Of a DNA stretch of 64,000 bases, positions 59,421-64,000 are shown piece after piece (positions within the stretch are counted from its first letter, which is position 1; every line of letters begins with the position of its first letter). Made by a program: the position numbers and the translations under genes. Source of the DNA: Lactuca virosa (lineage: Eukaryota; Streptophyta; Magnoliopsida; Asterales; Asteraceae); the NCBI GenBank assembly GCA_928212115.1, contig CAKMRJ010005634.1:257720656-257784655 (forward strand). The letters run 5' to 3'. The notes beneath the pieces were generated by a model that saw nothing but the letters and a program-made list of their open reading frames with translations, was not told where the DNA came from and made no database searches.

Positions 59421-59432
59421 TGGTATCAGAGC
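59421..59432 (+). promoter_or_regulatory. Primer-binding site of Gypsy C
   Basis: TGGTATCAGAGC, two bases after the LTR, a perfect initiator methionine tRNA site. An untranslated leader of about 330 bp without notable structure runs to the gag ATG at 59762. Confidence 0.88.
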
Positions 59433-59761
59433 ATTAGTTTAAGCGAACTAGGGAATTTGTAGGATTTCTAGACTTAAACTTAGAATGCTAAGCGATGATT
59501 GTGATGTGTGAACACTAGCTTATTTTAGGAATTGTGCCTAAAATGCTTTTATGTGCTAAATGCTTTGTGCCTGACATGATGATATTTGTTCGGATCTATG
59601 GTCTGTTGCCGACCGGATCTGGGAAACCTTATGTGTTTAGGATTCTAAACGTACGACTACGATATTAGAACTAGCATGTAAACGTTTCGGAGAGATAAGG
59701 ATGATTTAAACGTCTATCCTGAATAAAGATCTAAATTCACCTTATTCGGTGTATAGATCAA

Positions 59762-62700
59762 AATGGCAAGAACCCGCAGTGGAGCTGGGAATGCAAATGG
59801 GAATAGGAATCAACCCCCAGTGATTCAGCAAATACCTGTTGTAGCAGATGTTCCTGAGCCAATCACGATGGCCGGAGTTCAAGCGACGATCCAGATGATG
59901 TTGGATCGTTAAATAGAGGAAACCAGGCGTTTGCTCCAACAAAATCGCGAGGAAGCTACCATACCAATCGTAGAGCCCGAGCTGAATGATGGGCAGTCAG
60001 AAGGAGGAAAACTACAGTAGGACTGTTGGTCAAGCCAACCCACCGATAGTTAGGCAAAACCACCACGATGGAGGAAATGACGGACGTGGATGCAAATACA
60101 AGGATTTCATGGCATCTAAACCATCGTGTCTATCTGGAAGCCCGACGCCGGTCGAAGTCATGAACTGGATCTCCGAGATGGAAACGATGTTTGAGAGTTG
60201 CGAGTGTAGCAACAGGCAGAAGACCGCTCTCACGGTTCCTCTGTTGAAATATGGAGTACTAAGCTGGTGGAAGCTACTAGTTGATTCAATGCCCAAAGGA
60301 GAAGCGAGCAAGATGTCGTGGGAGGATTTTCTGGTGCAGTTAAAGATGCAATACTGCTCTGAGCAGGATCTTCTGGAGATCAACAACGAATTCCATAATC
60401 TGAAGAAGGGAAGAATGAGCATTATTGAATACGCTGCAAGCTTTACAGAGAAAATGAAGCTTGTTCCTCACCTCGTCCCAACTGAACTCTCCAAGGTTAA
60501 CAAGTTTGCCCTCAGATTACCAGCGGACTTCGTTCCAATGGTCAAGCAAACAACCACTCTGAAAGCCGGCATCTGGGATGCTAAGAATGTGGAGACCCAG
60601 ATACGAGAGAAGGGTCTGGAGAGAGCGGAGGTGGGAGAGAAAAGGAAATTTGATGGGTCGTCGAAATTCAGCAAAAAAAGCAAGTTCTCAAGGTCTGGTA
60701 CGCAGAAGTCTAGAGGAGGTGAAGCCAAATGGTGCGACAAGTGCAAGAAAAAGCACCAGGGGAAATGTGACGGAGGAGTCACTTGTTTCAAATGTGGAAA
60801 ACCTGGGCACTATGCCAACGAGTGCACGTTCACTAAGAAGGTCTGTTATGAGTGCAACAAGGAAGGGCACATGTCGAGGGACTGTCCGAAGAAGAAGGAG
60901 GCAGGAAGACCCAACATTTTACCGAAGCCGAAGGCAAGAGCCTTCCAGATGACGCTCGAGGTTGCAAAGGAGGCAGCAGACGTCGCTTCAGGTACCTTTC
61001 TTGTAAATGGATTGCCTGCCAATATACTATTTGATTCGGGAGCAAACTATTCCTTTGTATCGCATAGATTTGGAGGAAAATTAGCATTGCCTATAGAAAA
61101 ACTTGATAATGCCCTAATTGTGGAAGTTGTCAGTGGCAAGTTCGTACCTATTAGTAATCGTATTAATAACATCGTCATCGACCTAAACGGAAACGAATTC
61201 CACGAGGAGTTGTTACCCATAGAATTGAACGGTTTCGCATTCGTTCTGGGAATGGATTGGCTTAGCTCCAACGATGCTGAAATTCAATGCCGAAAGAAGA
61301 TAGTAAGGGTAAACCCACCCGAAAAAGAGTCATTTATGGTGTACGGGGACAAACGCCGAGTAAATTCTGGAATCATCTCCCTGATGAAAGCCAGAAAATG
61401 TTTGTCCAAGGGATGTGCATCATACTTGACATTTGTAATCGATGCTAAGAAGGAAAAGAAAGAGGTGCAGAATATACCGGTTGTGTGTGATTATCCGGAA
61501 GTCTTTCCTGAAGATCTTCCCGGATTACCACCTGATAGACAAGTGGAATTCCGGATAGACTTGTTACCAGGTACAACACCGATAGCAAAGACACCGTACC
61601 GATTAGCACCGTCGGAGATGAAGGAGCTTATGACGCAACTTCAGGAGTTGTTGGACAACGGTTTCATTCGACCTAGTTCATCACCCTGGGGAGCTCCGGT
61701 GCTATTCGTAAAGAAGAAAGACGGAAGCATGAGAATGTGTATAGACTACCGAGAGCTGAACAAGGCAACGGTGAAGAACAAGTATCCATTGCCAAGGATT
61801 GATGACCTATTCGATCAGCTGCAATGTTCGAGCTATTTCTCAAAAATCGATCTTAGGTTAGGATATCATCAGCTGAAGGTTAGAGATCAGGATATTGAGA
61901 AGACTGCATTTAGAACGAGATATGGACACTACGAGTTCTTGGTTATGTCATTTGGACTAACCAATGCTCCAGCAGCATTCATGGATTTGATAAACAGGGT
62001 TTGTAAACCATTCCTCGATAAATCCGTGATAGTGTTCATAGATGACATTCTCATCTACTCGAAAAGCCAGGAGGAGCATGTCCATCATCTACGAGAAGTG
62101 TTGGAAGTCTTGAAGAATGAGAAGTTGTATGCAAAGTTCTCCAAGTGTAGTTTTTGGATCCGAGAAGTCCAATTCTTGGGTCATGTGGTTAACCAAGAAG
62201 GGATAATGGTTGACCCAACAAAAATCGAAGCGGTGATGAAGTGGGAACGACCGAAAAGTCTCACGGAGATTCGAAGCTTTCTGGGATTAGCTGGATACTA
62301 CCAACGATTTATCCAAGGCTTTTCCTCGATAGCTGCTCCATTAACAGCTTTGACCCACAAAGGAGCTACATATACATGGAGTGAGAAGCACGAAGAAGCG
62401 TTCGAGAATCTAAAGAAGTTATGTGAAGCACAAATTCTTTCTCTACCCGATGGAGTTGAAGACTTCGCGGTCTATAGTGACGCATCTGGAGTCGGGTTGG
62501 GTTGTGTTCTGACCCAAAGAGAAAAAGTGATAGCATACGCGTCTCGACAATTGAAGGAGCATGAAAAGAACTACCCCACTCACGATTTGGAGTTGGCAGC
62601 GGTAGTTTTTGCTCTAAAAATATGGAGGCACTACCTCTATGGCACGAAGTGCAAACGTTTCACTGATCATAAGAGTCTCCAGTATCTCTTTAATCAGAAA

Positions 62701-64000
62701 GAATTGAACATGAGACAACGATGCTGGCTAGAGTTACTCAAGGACTACGACTGTGAGATACTTTACCACCCCGGTAAAGCAAATGTTGTTGTTGATGCTC
62801 TAAGTCGAAAAGTCAATCTTGAAAGAAAAAGGCCAAGAGCGTTGAGAATAGAAGTTGTCTCGACCATTGTAGAAAGTATAAAGAAAGCTCAAGAAGAAGC
62901 TACAGAGAAGAATGACTGAAAAGAAGAACGTTTGGGTAAAACTTTGGTGTTCGGTACAAACAGTCAAGGACTGAAGGTATTCCAAGATAGAATTTGGGTA
63001 CCTAAGACGGGAGGGATACGAGATCTTCTGATGGAAGAACCTCACAAGACCATGTACTCGATTCATCCCGGTAGCACTAAAATGTATAGGGACCTAAAAC
63101 CCTAGTACCGGTGGCCGACGATGAAGCTCGATGTTGCAAAGTATGTGGTCGAGTGTGTAACTTGTGCAAGAGTTAAGGCACAACATTAGAAACTGTATGG
63201 GAGTTTAGAACCCTTACCTGTACCCATGGGTAAATGGGAAGACATCACCATGGATTTTGTGACTAAACTTCCCAGGACGAAGAACGGACACGACATGATT
63301 TGGGTGGTCGTGGATCGTTTCACAAACAGTGCACACTTCATAGCTACCAACGAAAGGTGGTCTATGGATAAGCTTGCAAATGCTTACGTGAAGGAAATTG
63401 TGAGACTTCACGGTGTTCCTCTAACGATTGTATCGTGATAGTCGTTTCATGTCAAGGTTTTGGAGAAGTCTACAAGAGGAATTGGGTACGAAGTTGTATT
63501 TGAGTACAGCTTACCATCCGCAGACTGATGGTCAGAGCGAAAGAACGATTCAGACACTGGAGGATATGTTGAGAGCATGTACCCTAGAGTTCCAAGGTAA
63601 CTGGGATGAACACTTACCTCTGGTAGAATTTTCCTACAACAACAGTTTCCACTCGAGCATCAAGATGGCACCTTATCATGCCTTGTACGACAGAAGTGTC
63701 GTACGCCGTCTTGATGGCTTGAGGCTGGAGAAAAGCAGTTTATGGGCCCCGAGATAGTCCATGAGACTGCTGAGAAACTGAAGGTGATTAGGGAAAGAAT
63801 GTTAGCAGCTCAGGATCGTCAGAAGAGCTATGCTGACAAGAAAAAATAACCAATGACCTTCGAAGTTGGGGATTCGGTTTTGCTTAAGGTCTCACTGTGG
63901 AAGGGACATATAAGATTCGGAAAACGAGGAAAACTAAGTCTAAGGTTTATTGGACCGTTCAAAGTTCTTCAGAAGATTGGGAACCAAGCTTACAAGCTGG
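59762..64000 (+). pseudogene. Gag-Pol of Gypsy C (5' complete, integrase broken, 3' end off window)
   Basis: ATG 59762 opens Gag (MARTRSGAGNANGN). A TAA at 59909 and a one-base shift near 60010 separate it from the long frame 59986-62919 (977 codons). In that frame lie the Gag core (SWWKLLVDSMPKGEASKMSW), three cysteine motifs from residue 250 (CDKCKKKHQGKC, CFKCGKPGHYANEC, CYECNKEGHMSRDC), protease LFDSGANYSFVS (about residue 348), RT YRELNKATVKNKYPLPRIDD (about 589), catalytic FIDDILIYSKS (about 684) and RNase H YSDASGVGLG (about 830). Gag and protease are joined without an intron, unlike Gypsy D. After the TGA at 62917 the integrase continues in pieces: stops near 63103 and 63188, a shift at 63430, HPQTDGQSERTIQTLEDML near 63520, and the DNA-binding end (FEVGDSVLLKVSLWKG) running off the window. 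Confidence 0.92.

Larger units (their letters stand above)
53912..64000 (+). mobile_element. Gypsy retrotransposon C, 3' end outside window
   Basis: Structure: long 5' LTR (53912-59418, split by a solo LTR), primer-binding site, gag, protease, RT, RNase H and part of integrase. Motifs resemble Gypsy D and suggest the same broad chromovirus group, but LTR and Gag differ. The window ends in the integrase C-terminal region, before any chromodomain or 3' LTR. Confidence 0.85.

Overview
The window is repeat-rich nuclear DNA of a flowering plant, and I find no host gene in it. The retroelement families and the CG-centred LTR motifs suggest a composite (Asteraceae), possibly lettuce. That is inference from remembered families, not proof. 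Almost every base belongs to LTR retrotransposons in a nested stack, plus a few DNA transposons. No element has an intact reading frame throughout, so the coding regions are called as pseudogenes.

Layout, left to right. (1) 1-3471: the 5' half of a minus-strand Ty1-copia element (A), with gag, protease, primer-binding site and one LTR. (2) 3472-12608: a 5'-truncated plus-strand copia element (B) of probable SIRE/Maximus type, with pol, a spacer, a long extra 3' ORF and a 3' LTR. (3) 12609-14397: a relic Gypsy LTR. (4) 14398-46537: a second SIRE-type copia element (E) stretched to 32 kb by three insertions, each with a perfect target-site duplication: minus-strand Gypsy F in pol (21122-29125), chromovirus Gypsy D in the 3' ORF (30888-40543) and a hAT-like transposon further along the 3' ORF (42187-43440). 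(5) 46538-46936: a second primer-binding site and gag directly after E's 3' LTR, so E was once part of a tandem array. (6) 46937-53911: decayed minus-strand copia remnants (including H) and a relic Gypsy LTR carrying a 400-bp Mutator-like MITE. (7) 53912-64000: Gypsy element C, with a long LTR split by a 3.1-kb solo LTR and a well-preserved gag-protease-RT-RNase H frame; its integrase is broken and runs off the window.

Three features stand out. Gypsy D has a 75-bp GT...AG intron exactly at the gag/protease junction. It contains an in-frame stop, and the related element C lacks it at the same codon, so splicing could set the Gag to Gag-Pol ratio. SIRE-type elements B and E each have a TATA box 111-113 bp before an AACAATGGC start of the 3' ORF, although their spacers differ, which points to an internal promoter. 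The 3' ORF itself looks like a nuclear, coiled-coil protein rather than an envelope protein. The LTRs also carry family-specific CG-centred palindromes and subrepeats spaced about 160-170 bp apart.
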